From contig VBLR01000096.1 in the NCBI GenBank assembly GCA_005878665.1, positions 1 to 9,516 of the forward strand: 9,516 bases of DNA, given 5' to 3'. Shown here in pieces: positions 1-6,272 of the stretch (within the stretch, counting starts at the first letter, position 1; each line of letters begins with the position of its first letter). The position numbers and the translations under genes are program-made. The notes below the pieces were generated by a model, which was given only the letters and a program-made list of their open reading frames with translations, did not search any database and was not told where the DNA came from. The stretch is from Methanobacteriota archaeon. Lineage in GTDB: Archaea; Thermoplasmatota; Thermoplasmata; RBG-16-68-12.

Positions 1-1
1 C

Positions 2-226
2 GTGGCAGGCATGGCCCGAATGCAACTTCCGATGACGACGATGGCGATCGTCCTGGGCGGCCACGTCCGGGTGGGTCTCGAGGACAATCTCTACCTGAAA
101 AAAGGCGTCCTCGCTCGAAACGAGGAGTTGGTCGCCCGCGCAAGGCATCTCGCGGAAGATCTTCAGAGGGACGTCGCGTCTCCCGACGAGGCACGCACGA
201 TCATGGGCCTCAACCCTCGGCGTTGA
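2..226 (+). CDS. Beta-keto acid cleavage enzyme (BKACE/Kce family, DUF849), C-terminal fragment
   Basis: Only the last 74 codons are present; the gene enters from the left edge, so the first in-frame GTG is not a real start. Family members condense a beta-keto acid with acetyl-CoA to give acetoacetate and a new CoA ester; the founding member cleaves 3-keto-5-aminohexanoate in lysine fermentation. The fragment carries the family C-terminal block QLPMTT...GGHVRVGLEDN. Its Arg23, Glu27 and Asp28 (fragment numbering) match in spacing the Arg, zinc-ligand Glu and Asp (226/230/231) described for clostridial-type Kce. It ends with the usual short helix and the segment DEARTIMGL. The substrate cannot be read, because the specificity residues lie in the missing part. 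The stop codon directly abuts the stop of the convergent aminotransferase. Family call is strong; exact substrate unknown. Confidence 0.88.
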   Translation: MAGMARMQLPMTTMAIVLGGHVRVGLEDNLYLKKGVLARNEELVARARHLAEDLQRDVASPDEARTIMGLNPRR

Positions 227-1549
227 TCACGCGAAGCCGGCCACGCTCTCCTCGAACGCCTCGAGGGTCTGACGGACTGCGGTGTCGTCATGGGCCGTGG
301 ACAGGTAGAATGGCTTTCCCGGTTTGACGAAGATGCCTCGTGCCAGCAGGGAGGTGTCGAGGACGCTCCGTTTGGATTCGTCTGCCGCGAGCGAGTCCCG
401 ATAGTTGCGGGGGGCCCGATTCGTGAACAGGATCGAGAAGACGGAGCCCACCGCGGGGACGACCGCGGGCACCGAATGATCTTTCAGGAGTCGCTCGAAA
501 CCGGAGGTCAAGGTCCGCGTCGTCTTCAGGAGACCGTCGAACGCCCCGGGCTTCTCGAGTTCATCGAGCGTGGCCATGCCCGCGGCCATCGCGATCGGAT
601 ACCCGGCGAACGTGCTGCTTTGGAAGAAGTCGCCTCGCGCCGGATCCGCGAGGTCGAGGATATCGGAGCGCCCGAGGAAAGCCCCGCATGGAAGGCCGCC
701 TCCGATGATCTTGCCGAGACAGGTGAGGTCCGGCGTCACCCGATACGCGTGTTGGGCGCCGCCGAACGCCACGCGAAAGCCGCTCATCACCTCGTCGAAG
801 ATGAGCGGGATGTCGTGCTCCGCCGTGATTTCCCGCAACCCCTCGAGGAACCCCGCGTCCGGCGCGATGTACGATCGCTCGACCGGTTCCAAGATCACGC
901 AAGCAAGCCGATCCGCGTGGGCCCGAATCCGCGCCTCGGTTTCCTCCAGATCGTTGAAGGGCAGGACGACGGTGTTCTTCAGGACGGAGTCCGGTGTCCC
1001 GCGGGATCCCGAAATCGGCAGGAGACCCGCCTTCACCTCCTCCTTCGAAGGCGAGTGGCTCACGAGCAGCTCATCGACGCCGCCGTGGAAGTGGCCCTCG
1101 AACTTCGCGATCATCGGACGCTTCCGGTACGCCCTCGCCAAGCGGACCCCGTGGACCGTCGCCTCGGTCCCGGACATCGTGAAGCGCATCTTCCCGTCCG
1201 GTCGGAAGATCCGGAGGAGCCGCTCCGCATAGGTCGCCTCGAGTTCGTGGGGAGTGCCGAACATCGTCGTGCCGGCGGCCTGCAAGCGGTCGCGAATCGC
1301 CTTCATCACACGAGGATGGCCGTGGCCCAAGATCAGGGGACCGAAGGACAGGCAGTAGTCGATGTACTCGTTGCCGTCGAGGTCCCAGAGACGACAGCCC
1401 TTTGCCTTCTTCATCGCGATCGGGTACGGATCGAAATATTTCACGCCCGCCGTGACGCCGCCGGGCAGCGAGCGGCGAGCCCGGTCCGCGTAGGCCCGAG
1501 ACGCCTTCGTCTTGGCCGCGAGATCGGCACCGGCGCCGGCTTTCGTCAT
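227..1549 (-). CDS. HemL-type class III PLP-dependent aminotransferase/aminomutase (440 aa)
   Basis: Full-length fold-type I PLP enzyme most like glutamate-1-semialdehyde aminomutase. Visible features: the N-terminal signature SLPGGVTAGVKYF, then LWDLDGNEYIDYCLSFGPLILGHGHP (in two runs, residues about 54-79), the PLP-phosphate loop SGTEA (126-130), FEGHFHGG (150-157), the pyridine-N aspartate in FDEV (Asp252) and the Schiff-base lysine in LGKIIGGG (Lys280). Length matches HemL (about 430 aa). True HemL usually reads NSGTEA and sits with other haem genes. Here the motif is MSGTEA and no haem gene is near, so a HemL-like transaminase or aminomutase on another amino acid is preferred. The ATG at 1549 lies about 30 nt from a TATA box, giving a very short 5' leader. 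It converges on the BKACE gene with no gap and diverges from a methyltransferase. Family sure, substrate not. Confidence 0.9.
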   Translation of the reverse strand: MTKAGAGADLAAKTKASRAYADRARRSLPGGVTAGVKYFDPYPIAMKKAKGCRLWDLDGNEYIDYCLSFGPLILGHGHPRVMKAIRDRLQAAGTTMFGTPHELEATYAERLLRIFRPDGKMRFTMSGTEATVHGVRLARAYRKRPMIAKFEGHFHGGVDELLVSHSPSKEEVKAGLLPISGSRGTPDSVLKNTVVLPFNDLEETEARIRAHADRLACVILEPVERSYIAPDAGFLEGLREITAEHDIPLIFDEVMSGFRVAFGGAQHAYRVTPDLTCLGKIIGGGLPCGAFLGRSDILDLADPARGDFFQSSTFAGYPIAMAAGMATLDELEKPGAFDGLLKTTRTLTSGFERLLKDHSVPAVVPAVGSVFSILFTNRAPRNYRDSLAADESKRSVLDTSLLARGIFVKPGKPFYLSTAHDDTAVRQTLEAFEESVAGFA

Positions 1550-1575
1550 GTCCCGGCGCCATCTTGCGCCCGGGC

Positions 1576-1584
1576 GATATACTC
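1576..1584 (-). promoter_or_regulatory. TATA-like box of the first aminotransferase
   Basis: Reading the minus strand, GAGTATATC has its TATAT core at 1581-1577, centred about 30 nt before the ATG at 1549. This predicts a start of transcription a few bases upstream of the ATG, with a near-leaderless mRNA. There is no convincing Shine-Dalgarno sequence. It forms a back-to-back pair with the box at 1619-1625. Confidence 0.55.
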
Positions 1585-1618
1585 TTCGCGGACCCGAACG
1601 GCACTCGGGGCCCGCACG

Positions 1619-1625
1619 CTTATAC
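1619..1625 (+). promoter_or_regulatory. TATA-like box of the first methyltransferase
   Basis: CTTATAC stands out in very GC-rich sequence and ends 20 nt before an ATG at 1645; its centre lies about 23 nt from that ATG, slightly closer than the other promoters in this window (27-30 nt). It supports translation starting near 1645, although that ATG is not in frame with the methyltransferase body. Confidence 0.5.
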
Positions 1626-1644
1626 AGGTCCGTCGACGTGCGGC

Positions 1645-2251
1645 ATGGAAGGGGCGGACGTTCGCGGGCGGCGGAGATTTCGAGCGATCATACCGGACCG
1701 GGGACACCCCGTGGGATTCCGGCATCCCGAGCGTCGAACTGGTCCGCGTGCTGGACGCCGGATTGTTGCCCGGGAAGACGGTGCTCGAAATCGGATCCGG
1801 CACCGGCACGAACGCCATTGAATTTGCGCGCCGCGGGTATCGCGTGACCGCGGTCGATCTCGTCGACCTGGCGGTTCAACGCGCGCGGGAGAAAGCCCGG
1901 CGGGCGGGAGTCGAGATCGACTTTCGAATCGGCGATGCGACGCGAATGCGCCTCGGCGGCCCGTACGACGTCGTGTTCGACCGAGGCGTCTATCACGGGA
2001 TTCGCGGCCGGAACCTTCCGGCGTTCCTCCGGATGCTCGAACGCGTCACCCGCCGGGGCACGCGCTGGCTATGCCTCGCGGGGAATGCGAAGGAGCCGAT
2101 GGAGGACGGTCCACCGGTCGTAAGCGAGGAGGAGTTCCGGGCTGAGTTGGGGCCGCTGTTCAAATTCATCGAGGTCCGCGAGTTCCGGTTCACGCTCGAC
2201 CGCGATGACTTCCGGCCGCTCGCTTGGTCGATCCTGATGGAACGGCGGTAA
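1645..2251 (+). CDS. Class I SAM-dependent methyltransferase (TPMT/TehB-like), apparent frameshift near the start
   Basis: The body, read in the frame ending at the TAA at 2249-2251, begins with DFERSYRTGDTPWDSG, a typical N-terminus of small TPMT/TehB-like methyltransferases. It is followed by SAM motif I (VLEIGSGTGTN), the acidic motif II residue in VTAVDLVD and the segment PYDVVFDRGVYH. No ATG, GTG or TTG lies in this frame between the promoter and GDTPWDSG; the first is a GTG at 1748, which would cut that motif off. The ATG at 1645 is one frame off. Removing one G from the run 1651-1654 would join it as MEGRTFAGGG followed by DFERSY, for about 201 aa. The entry is given from 1645 on that basis. 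Target unknown: family members methylate small molecules such as thiols, selenium or tellurium species. The next gene, 61 nt downstream, is another methyltransferase. Confidence 0.75.
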
Positions 2252-2312
2252 TCGGGGCCGCGAATCGCTGGTCGAAAGCACATTCAATGGAGACGCCATC
2301 ATCGGGGGACCG

Positions 2313-2855
2313 ATGCGGTTGCTCACGGGGCCCGGCCGACCGAAGCGCGTCTTCGACCGCCTGGCGCCTCGATATGATTGGATCAACGCCCGGATCTACA
2401 AGCGGGAATGGCTCGACCGTGTCCGCCGGGCGATCCGAGGCGAGCGGGTCCTCGACGTCGGGGTGGGGACCGGGTTCACCACGAATCACCTCACCCGGGC
2501 GGTGGGAATCGATCTGTCGATGGAGATGCTCCGGCGAGCTCGATATCGGGGCCATCTGGTCCAGGCCGACCTCATGGATCCGCCGTTCCGCGGCCCGACC
2601 TTCGAGACGGTTGTGTTCGCGGGGTCTTTCTACTACATGCCCAGTGCCGCGGAGGGTCTCCGGATCGCGGCGGAGTTGTTGGAGTCCCGAGGCCGGGTGG
2701 TCATCCTCTCGCCGGCCACGTTCCTTCTCTCGCCATTCGTCCCGATCTACACGATGCAAGATTACCGCGAGTTCTCGGACCGCGCGGGGCTGCGGCTGCT
2801 GTCCTACGAGAGGCTGAACTGGGCGGCCTGTCTCGTCATCGCGGAGAAGCCGTAG
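2313..2855 (+). CDS. Class I SAM-dependent methyltransferase, UbiE-like (180 aa)
   Basis: Compact Rossmann-fold methyltransferase. The N-terminal stretch FDRLAPRYDWIN (residues 14-25) resembles the start of UbiE/MenG-type enzymes. Motif I is VLDVGVGTGFTTNHL (46-60), followed by the acidic end of strand 2 in AVGIDLSMEML (63-73), the motif III region VQADLMDPPF (83-92) and the post-motif strand VVFAGSFYYMP (100-110). At 180 aa it is shorter than UbiE (about 230-250 aa), so the substrate lid region is reduced and quinone methylation should not be assumed. A G-run (2304-2308) lies just before the ATG but too close for an ideal Shine-Dalgarno. No clear TATA box is visible in the 61-nt gap, so co-transcription with the preceding methyltransferase is likely. 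Its 3' end overlaps the end of a small opposite-strand ORF by 20 nt. Confidence 0.85.
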   Translation: MRLLTGPGRPKRVFDRLAPRYDWINARIYKREWLDRVRRAIRGERVLDVGVGTGFTTNHLTRAVGIDLSMEMLRRARYRGHLVQADLMDPPFRGPTFETVVFAGSFYYMPSAAEGLRIAAELLESRGRVVILSPATFLLSPFVPIYTMQDYREFSDRAGLRLLSYERLNWAACLVIAEKP

Positions 2856-2970
2856 TCTCTTCCTTGTGAATCGGACACGGTCGGCCCGCCTTGCAGAAGC
2901 GACACTTCTCCCGCTTCGTCACGGGGAGAGGCTTGATCATCCGACCGTACTTCCGGCGCGGCGTACCCAC
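2836..2970 (-). CDS. Small basic Cys/His zinc-finger-like protein (44 aa)
   Basis: This short ORF lies in the gap after the second aminotransferase, same strand and same frame, starting 18 nt after its TGA. From the GTG at 2970 the protein begins PRRKYGRMIKPLPVTKREK and continues with CRFCKAGRPCPIHKEE, i.e. Cys-x2-Cys-x5-Cys-x2-His, a plausible four-ligand zinc site in a Lys/Arg-rich chain. The run GGAGGGG (minus strand, 2977-2971) directly precedes the GTG. It is a strong Shine-Dalgarno match but closer than usual, so the in-frame ATG at 2940 (34 aa) is an alternative start. Such mini zinc fingers are common in archaea and often bind nucleic acid or protein, but no function is recognised here. 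It is probably co-transcribed with the aminotransferase. It could be chance in GC-rich DNA; the regular ligand spacing argues against that. Confidence 0.5.
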   Translation of the reverse strand: MGTPRRKYGRMIKPLPVTKREKCRFCKAGRPCPIHKEETTASPR

Positions 2971-2988
2971 CCCCTCCTTCCGACGGCC

Positions 2989-4353
2989 TCAGACCGCTTC
3001 GACGAGCGACATCTCGGCCCGGCCTCGCTTCATGCTCTCCGCGACGTCCTCGAAGGCGTCCAGGTGTCGCGCGACGTCGGCCTTCGTGTGCGCGACGGAG
3101 GACGTCCATTGCTCGTCCGGGCCCGTCGCCATCGGGATGATTCCGCGGTTCAGCATCGCGGTGTAATAGCCCCACCACCGGCCCACGTCGACCTCTTGGA
3201 ACGAACGCCAATCGGTCACCGCGCCGCGGGTGAAATGCACCGCCCCGCTGATCCCGCCGGCTTGGACGATCATCTCGAGTCGATGGTCTCGGATGATGTC
3301 GCGATAGCCCTTCGCGAGGTCCTCGCCGACCTGCTGCGCATGTCGCATCCCGGCCCGCGTGAGGATCTTCGTCATCGTCACGAGCCCCGCGGAAATGCTG
3401 AGCGGATTCGCGTTGAAAGTGCCCGCATGGCTAATCTGGCCCGGGACCACCTGGTCCATGATCGAGGCCGTCCCGCCGACGGCCGCGAGGGGGAAGCCGC
3501 CCCCAATCGCCTTTCCGAGCACCTTGACGTCCGGGGTCACGCCGAACGCCTCCTCCGCCCCGCCGTACCACTTGCCGCACGTCTTGACCTCGTCGAAGAT
3601 CAGGAGCGCACCGATCTCGGTCGCGACCTTTCGCAGGCCGTCGAGGAATCCCGGCCTCGGATGGACGTAGCCCATGTTCATCGGCACCGGCTCCAGGATG
3701 ATTCCCGCGATGTCGTCGGCGTGCTCCTGTGCGAGGGCCTCCGTCGCCGCGAGGTCGTTGAACGGCGCGACGACCGCGGTCTGCAAAAGTTCCGGGAGGA
3801 GGCCCTTCGACGACGGCACCGGAGTGGGCCGCCTTCGATCTCCGGAGGCCTCTTTCTTCGGCTTGATGGACACCATGAGGGCGTCGTGCGATCCGTGGTA
3901 GCAACCTTCGAATTTCAGGATCCGGCGCCGGCCCGTGACCGCGCGGGCGAGTCGGACCGCGAACAGTGTCGTGTCGAGACCCGTCATCGAGAACTTGAGT
4001 CGGTCCAACTGGAACCGCCGGCAGAGGTGGTCCGCGAGCGGCCCCGCGTCGACCGACTCGAAACCAAAGATCGTGCCGTTCGCGACCCGATCGCGCATCG
4101 CCTTCGCGAGGACCGGGTGGCTGTGGCCCGCGACGAGCGCCCCGAACGCCATGCAGAAGTCGATGTACTCCGTTCCGTCCGCATCCCAGATCCGCGAGCC
4201 CTTCGCCTTGCGAACGTAGAGCGGGTACGGATCGACGAGGCGGTAGTTGCTGTTGACCCCGAAGGGGATCCGCTTCTTCGCGGCCTCCCACGCCTGCGCG
4301 GATTTCTTCGTCCGCCGGCGAAACGCTTGGAGTTCTGCCTCCCATGATTCCAT
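2989..4353 (-). CDS. HemL-type class III PLP aminotransferase with variant phosphate loop (454 aa)
   Basis: Second HemL-like enzyme, clearly divergent from the one at 227-1549. Start: the ATG at 4353 (MESWEAELQAF) is chosen because the in-frame TTG at 4407 lies upstream of the TATA box. Visible features: FGVNSNYRLVDPYPLYV (31-47), IWDADGTEYIDFCMAFG (55-71), FEGCYHGSHD (148-157), FDEV with Asp254, the Schiff-base lysine Lys281 in LGKAIGGGFP, and the late active-site segment TFNANPLS (312-319). The canonical SGTEA loop that holds the PLP phosphate reads TGLDT (124-128), a marked departure. The PLP lysine and aspartate are kept, so it is probably still an enzyme. The HemL-like group includes stereo-inverting D-phenylglycine aminotransferase, which is relevant because the divergent neighbour is a D-aminoacylase. 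The family is clear; the reaction (transamination, isomerisation or racemisation) is not. Confidence 0.88.
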   Translation of the reverse strand: MESWEAELQAFRRRTKKSAQAWEAAKKRIPFGVNSNYRLVDPYPLYVRKAKGSRIWDADGTEYIDFCMAFGALVAGHSHPVLAKAMRDRVANGTIFGFESVDAGPLADHLCRRFQLDRLKFSMTGLDTTLFAVRLARAVTGRRRILKFEGCYHGSHDALMVSIKPKKEASGDRRRPTPVPSSKGLLPELLQTAVVAPFNDLAATEALAQEHADDIAGIILEPVPMNMGYVHPRPGFLDGLRKVATEIGALLIFDEVKTCGKWYGGAEEAFGVTPDVKVLGKAIGGGFPLAAVGGTASIMDQVVPGQISHAGTFNANPLSISAGLVTMTKILTRAGMRHAQQVGEDLAKGYRDIIRDHRLEMIVQAGGISGAVHFTRGAVTDWRSFQEVDVGRWWGYYTAMLNRGIIPMATGPDEQWTSSVAHTKADVARHLDAFEDVAESMKRGRAEMSLVEAV

Positions 4354-4382
4354 GATATCGATAAGTCGGCGCTCGAACGCTC

Positions 4383-4394
4383 GTATAGTATAAA
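4383..4394 (-). promoter_or_regulatory. TATA-like boxes of the second aminotransferase
   Basis: The minus strand reads TTTATACTATAC from 4394 to 4383, two overlapping TATA-like elements. The distal one (TTTATA) would start transcription about 13 nt before the ATG at 4353, and the proximal one (CTATAC) within a few bases of it. No Shine-Dalgarno motif precedes that ATG. This placement rules out the upstream TTG at 4407. Confidence 0.55.
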
Positions 4395-4477
4395 CGGTTT
4401 CGCGCAACGCGAGCCGAGATTCGCGGATGCGGCGGTATCAATCGAGGCCATGGGACCAAGACGGCTCAACGACGGCT

Positions 4478-4499
4478 GTTAACCTTAAACAAGGTTGAC
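4478..4499. repeat. Operator-like inverted repeat in the divergent promoter region
   Basis: The left arm GTTAACCTT (4478-4486) and right arm AAGGTTGAC (4491-4499) are inverted complements at 8 of 9 positions around the 4-nt spacer AAAC; the mismatch is T4480 with G4497. The core AACCTT/AAGGTT is perfect. It lies between the divergent aminotransferase and D-aminoacylase promoters, about 84 nt from the former's TATA box and about 44 nt upstream of the latter's. An A/T-rich palindrome in such a GC-rich region is a good candidate binding site for a dimeric regulator. It could also be a hairpin in a transcript, since the U-G pair is allowed in RNA. Confidence 0.5.
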
Positions 4500-4541
4500 T
4501 AATGCGACCGAAGGCTGCTGCCGCTGGCCTCCGCGAACGAT

Positions 4542-4548
4542 GTTAAAG
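4542..4548 (+). promoter_or_regulatory. TATA-like box of the D-aminoacylase gene
   Basis: GTTAAAG has its TTAAA core at 4543-4547, centred 27 nt before the ATG at 4572. This is the classic archaeal spacing for a leaderless mRNA. No Shine-Dalgarno precedes the ATG, and the nearby ATG at 4567 is out of frame. Confidence 0.55.
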
Positions 4549-4571
4549 GGACTGCGGGCGTTTTCGATGCG

Positions 4572-6215
4572 ATGGCGTTCGACATCGTCATCCATGGAGG
4601 ACGCGTCCTCGACGGTACGGGCTCTCCGTGGCAGGCGGCAGATGTCGGAATCCGGAAAGGGAAGATTGCGCAGATCGGCAGGCTCGGTCGTGCGAAGACG
4701 GACCGATCCATCGACGCATCCGGGAAGTACATCGCTCCGGGTTTCATCGACATTCACACGCACAGCGATATCGGAATCCTCGTCGAGCCCACCGCGGAGT
4801 GCGCGGTCCGCCAAGGCGTCACGACCCATGTAATAGGGAACTGCGGCGATTCGCCCGCGCCGATCAGCGAGCGATATCGGGACCTCGCGGTCAGCCGGTT
4901 CGAGTACTATGCTGAGGCGAAAGATTGGAATTGGTCGACCTATGCCGAATATCTCGATTTCATGGCCCGCCAGGGGGTCGGCATCAACATCGCGGGCCTC
5001 GTGGGCCACGGGAGCGTGCGACTCGCAACGATGGGCTTCGACGAGAGGTCGCCGACACCGGGTGAAATGCGCTCCATGAAGGATCAGGTCGACGAGGCGA
5101 TGCGCGCCGGCGCGTTCGGCATGAGCACCGGCCTGGTGTATCCGCCGGGATGTTTCGCGGCCACCGGTGAGATCGTCGAGCTCGCCAAGGTCGTCGCTCG
5201 TCACCGCGGCTTCTACGCCTCGCACATCCGGGGAGAGCGAGAGACGATCGTCGACGCGGTCCGAGAATGCATCGACATCGGCGAGCGCGCCGGTTGTCCG
5301 GTGCAGATCAGCCACAACAACCCGAAATATGGCGGCATCGGAAAGTCCTCGGAGATTCAACGTCTGTGGGAAGCGGCACGGCAGCGTGGGCTCGATGTCC
5401 TCGCGGACAACGATGCACACACGGATTTCGGCCCTCCCTTGAGCCACGCGCTGCCCCAATGGACGCAGAAGCTCTCCACAGACGATCTCCTCGCGATGTT
5501 GCGCGACCCGGCAAAGCGCGGGGCGTTGAAGGACGAGATCCAGGCGGACCGACGTCCGGGTGCCGGGTACATCGGCTTGTTGGTGCACGATCGGTTTGAC
5601 CGGATCTGGCTCCTGCGGTGTCCGGAGGATCCGACGAAAGAGGGGCTCACGATTGCAGAACTCGCGCAGCGCCGCGGCGTCGACCCGTGGACTGCGTACT
5701 TCGATGTGATCGTGGAAGAACGGGACCGGGCCGTAGGCCTGTTCGACTACATGGACCTCGAAGAAATCAAGTCGACCTTGCGGCATCCGTTGGTCATGAT
5801 CTGCTCCGACGGCTGGGTCGCGCCGGTGGAGGAGCGAACGTCACCGACCGCCCCGTACCAGCCCTGCTCGTACGGGGAGTTCCCTGGCATCTTGGAGCGC
5901 TTTGTTGTGAAAGAGAAGGTGCTGCGGCTCGAAGACGCCATCCACAAGATGTCCGGAATGCCCGCGGCACGCCTCGGCCTCGCCGATCGAGGGCGGATCC
6001 GTCCCGGCTTTGCCGCGGACCTCGTCGTCTTCGACCTGGCCCGCATCCGAGATCGCGCGACGAACCCCTGGCCCCACGCATATCCATTTGAGAACTATCC
6101 GCACGGTTACCCGGAGGGAATCGACTGGGTCCTGGTGAACGGACGACTTGCCGTGGAGGACGGCGAGTCGACCGGGGCCCGCGCCGGAATCGTGTTGCGA
6201 CATCGGGGCGCGTGA
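4572..6215 (+). CDS. N-acyl-D-amino-acid deacylase (D-aminoacylase family amidohydrolase, 547 aa)
   Basis: Hydrolyses N-acyl-D-amino acids to a free D-amino acid and a carboxylate. The chain opens with the amidohydrolase beta-domain start FDIVIHGGRVLDGTGSPW (3-20) and the segment APGFIDIHTHSD (55-66) with metal ligands His62 and His64. Next come GNCGDSPAP with the bridging Cys91, SHIRGE (His218), QISHNN (His248) and CSDGWVAP (Asp413), then the C-terminal block GRIRPGFAADLVVFD (474-488). These match the Cys/His/His/Asp zinc set of bacterial D-aminoacylase, and the length (about 480-550 aa) fits. One oddity is SHNNPK where many members have SHHK. It reads divergently from the variant aminotransferase across a region holding a palindrome, suggesting joint control. 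No signal peptide, so it should act in the cytoplasm on imported acyl amino acids or peptide fragments. Acyl and side-chain preference are unknown. Confidence 0.92.
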   Translation: MAFDIVIHGGRVLDGTGSPWQAADVGIRKGKIAQIGRLGRAKTDRSIDASGKYIAPGFIDIHTHSDIGILVEPTAECAVRQGVTTHVIGNCGDSPAPISERYRDLAVSRFEYYAEAKDWNWSTYAEYLDFMARQGVGINIAGLVGHGSVRLATMGFDERSPTPGEMRSMKDQVDEAMRAGAFGMSTGLVYPPGCFAATGEIVELAKVVARHRGFYASHIRGERETIVDAVRECIDIGERAGCPVQISHNNPKYGGIGKSSEIQRLWEAARQRGLDVLADNDAHTDFGPPLSHALPQWTQKLSTDDLLAMLRDPAKRGALKDEIQADRRPGAGYIGLLVHDRFDRIWLLRCPEDPTKEGLTIAELAQRRGVDPWTAYFDVIVEERDRAVGLFDYMDLEEIKSTLRHPLVMICSDGWVAPVEERTSPTAPYQPCSYGEFPGILERFVVKEKVLRLEDAIHKMSGMPAARLGLADRGRIRPGFAADLVVFDLARIRDRATNPWPHAYPFENYPHGYPEGIDWVLVNGRLAVEDGESTGARAGIVLRHRGA

Positions 6216-6243
6216 CCGATCTCGGCTCGAGTGACGGAACCGA

Positions 6244-6249
6244 CTTAAG
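6244..6249 (+). promoter_or_regulatory. TATA-like box of the split-barrel flavoprotein gene
   Basis: CTTAAG lies in the 57-nt gap after the D-aminoacylase stop and is centred 26-27 nt before the ATG at 6273, again indicating an own promoter and a leaderless transcript. Confidence 0.5.
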
Positions 6250-6272
6250 CGGAAGGACCTCTCCGGATCGAG

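Noticed and set aside
227..1549. Naming this gene hemL for tetrapyrrole synthesis
   Set aside because: Altered NSGTEA context, a paralogue in the same window and no haem genes nearby make the specific function unsafe.
290..1560. Long open frame opposite the first aminotransferase
   Set aside because: It has Arg/Glu/His-rich composition and is the antisense of a clear PLP enzyme; only its downstream part (the methyltransferase) is real. GC-rich DNA leaves antisense frames open.
2836..2991. Stop-codon readthrough (TGA as Sec or Pyl-like) extending the aminotransferase into the zinc-finger ORF
   Set aside because: The frames match, but the aminotransferase already has full length and the small ORF has its own start and ribosome-binding run; no recoding element is evident.
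2866..4347. 493-codon open frame opposite the second aminotransferase
   Set aside because: No domain is recognisable, composition is dominated by Arg, Asp and His, and it mirrors a conserved enzyme on the other strand.
4502..4546. 14-codon ORF upstream of the D-aminoacylase as a leader peptide
   Set aside because: Its stop overlaps the TATA box of the gene, so it would lie upstream of the transcript; no Shine-Dalgarno.
4485..5786. 433-codon open frame opposite the D-aminoacylase
   Set aside because: Antisense shadow of a gene with all catalytic residues visible.
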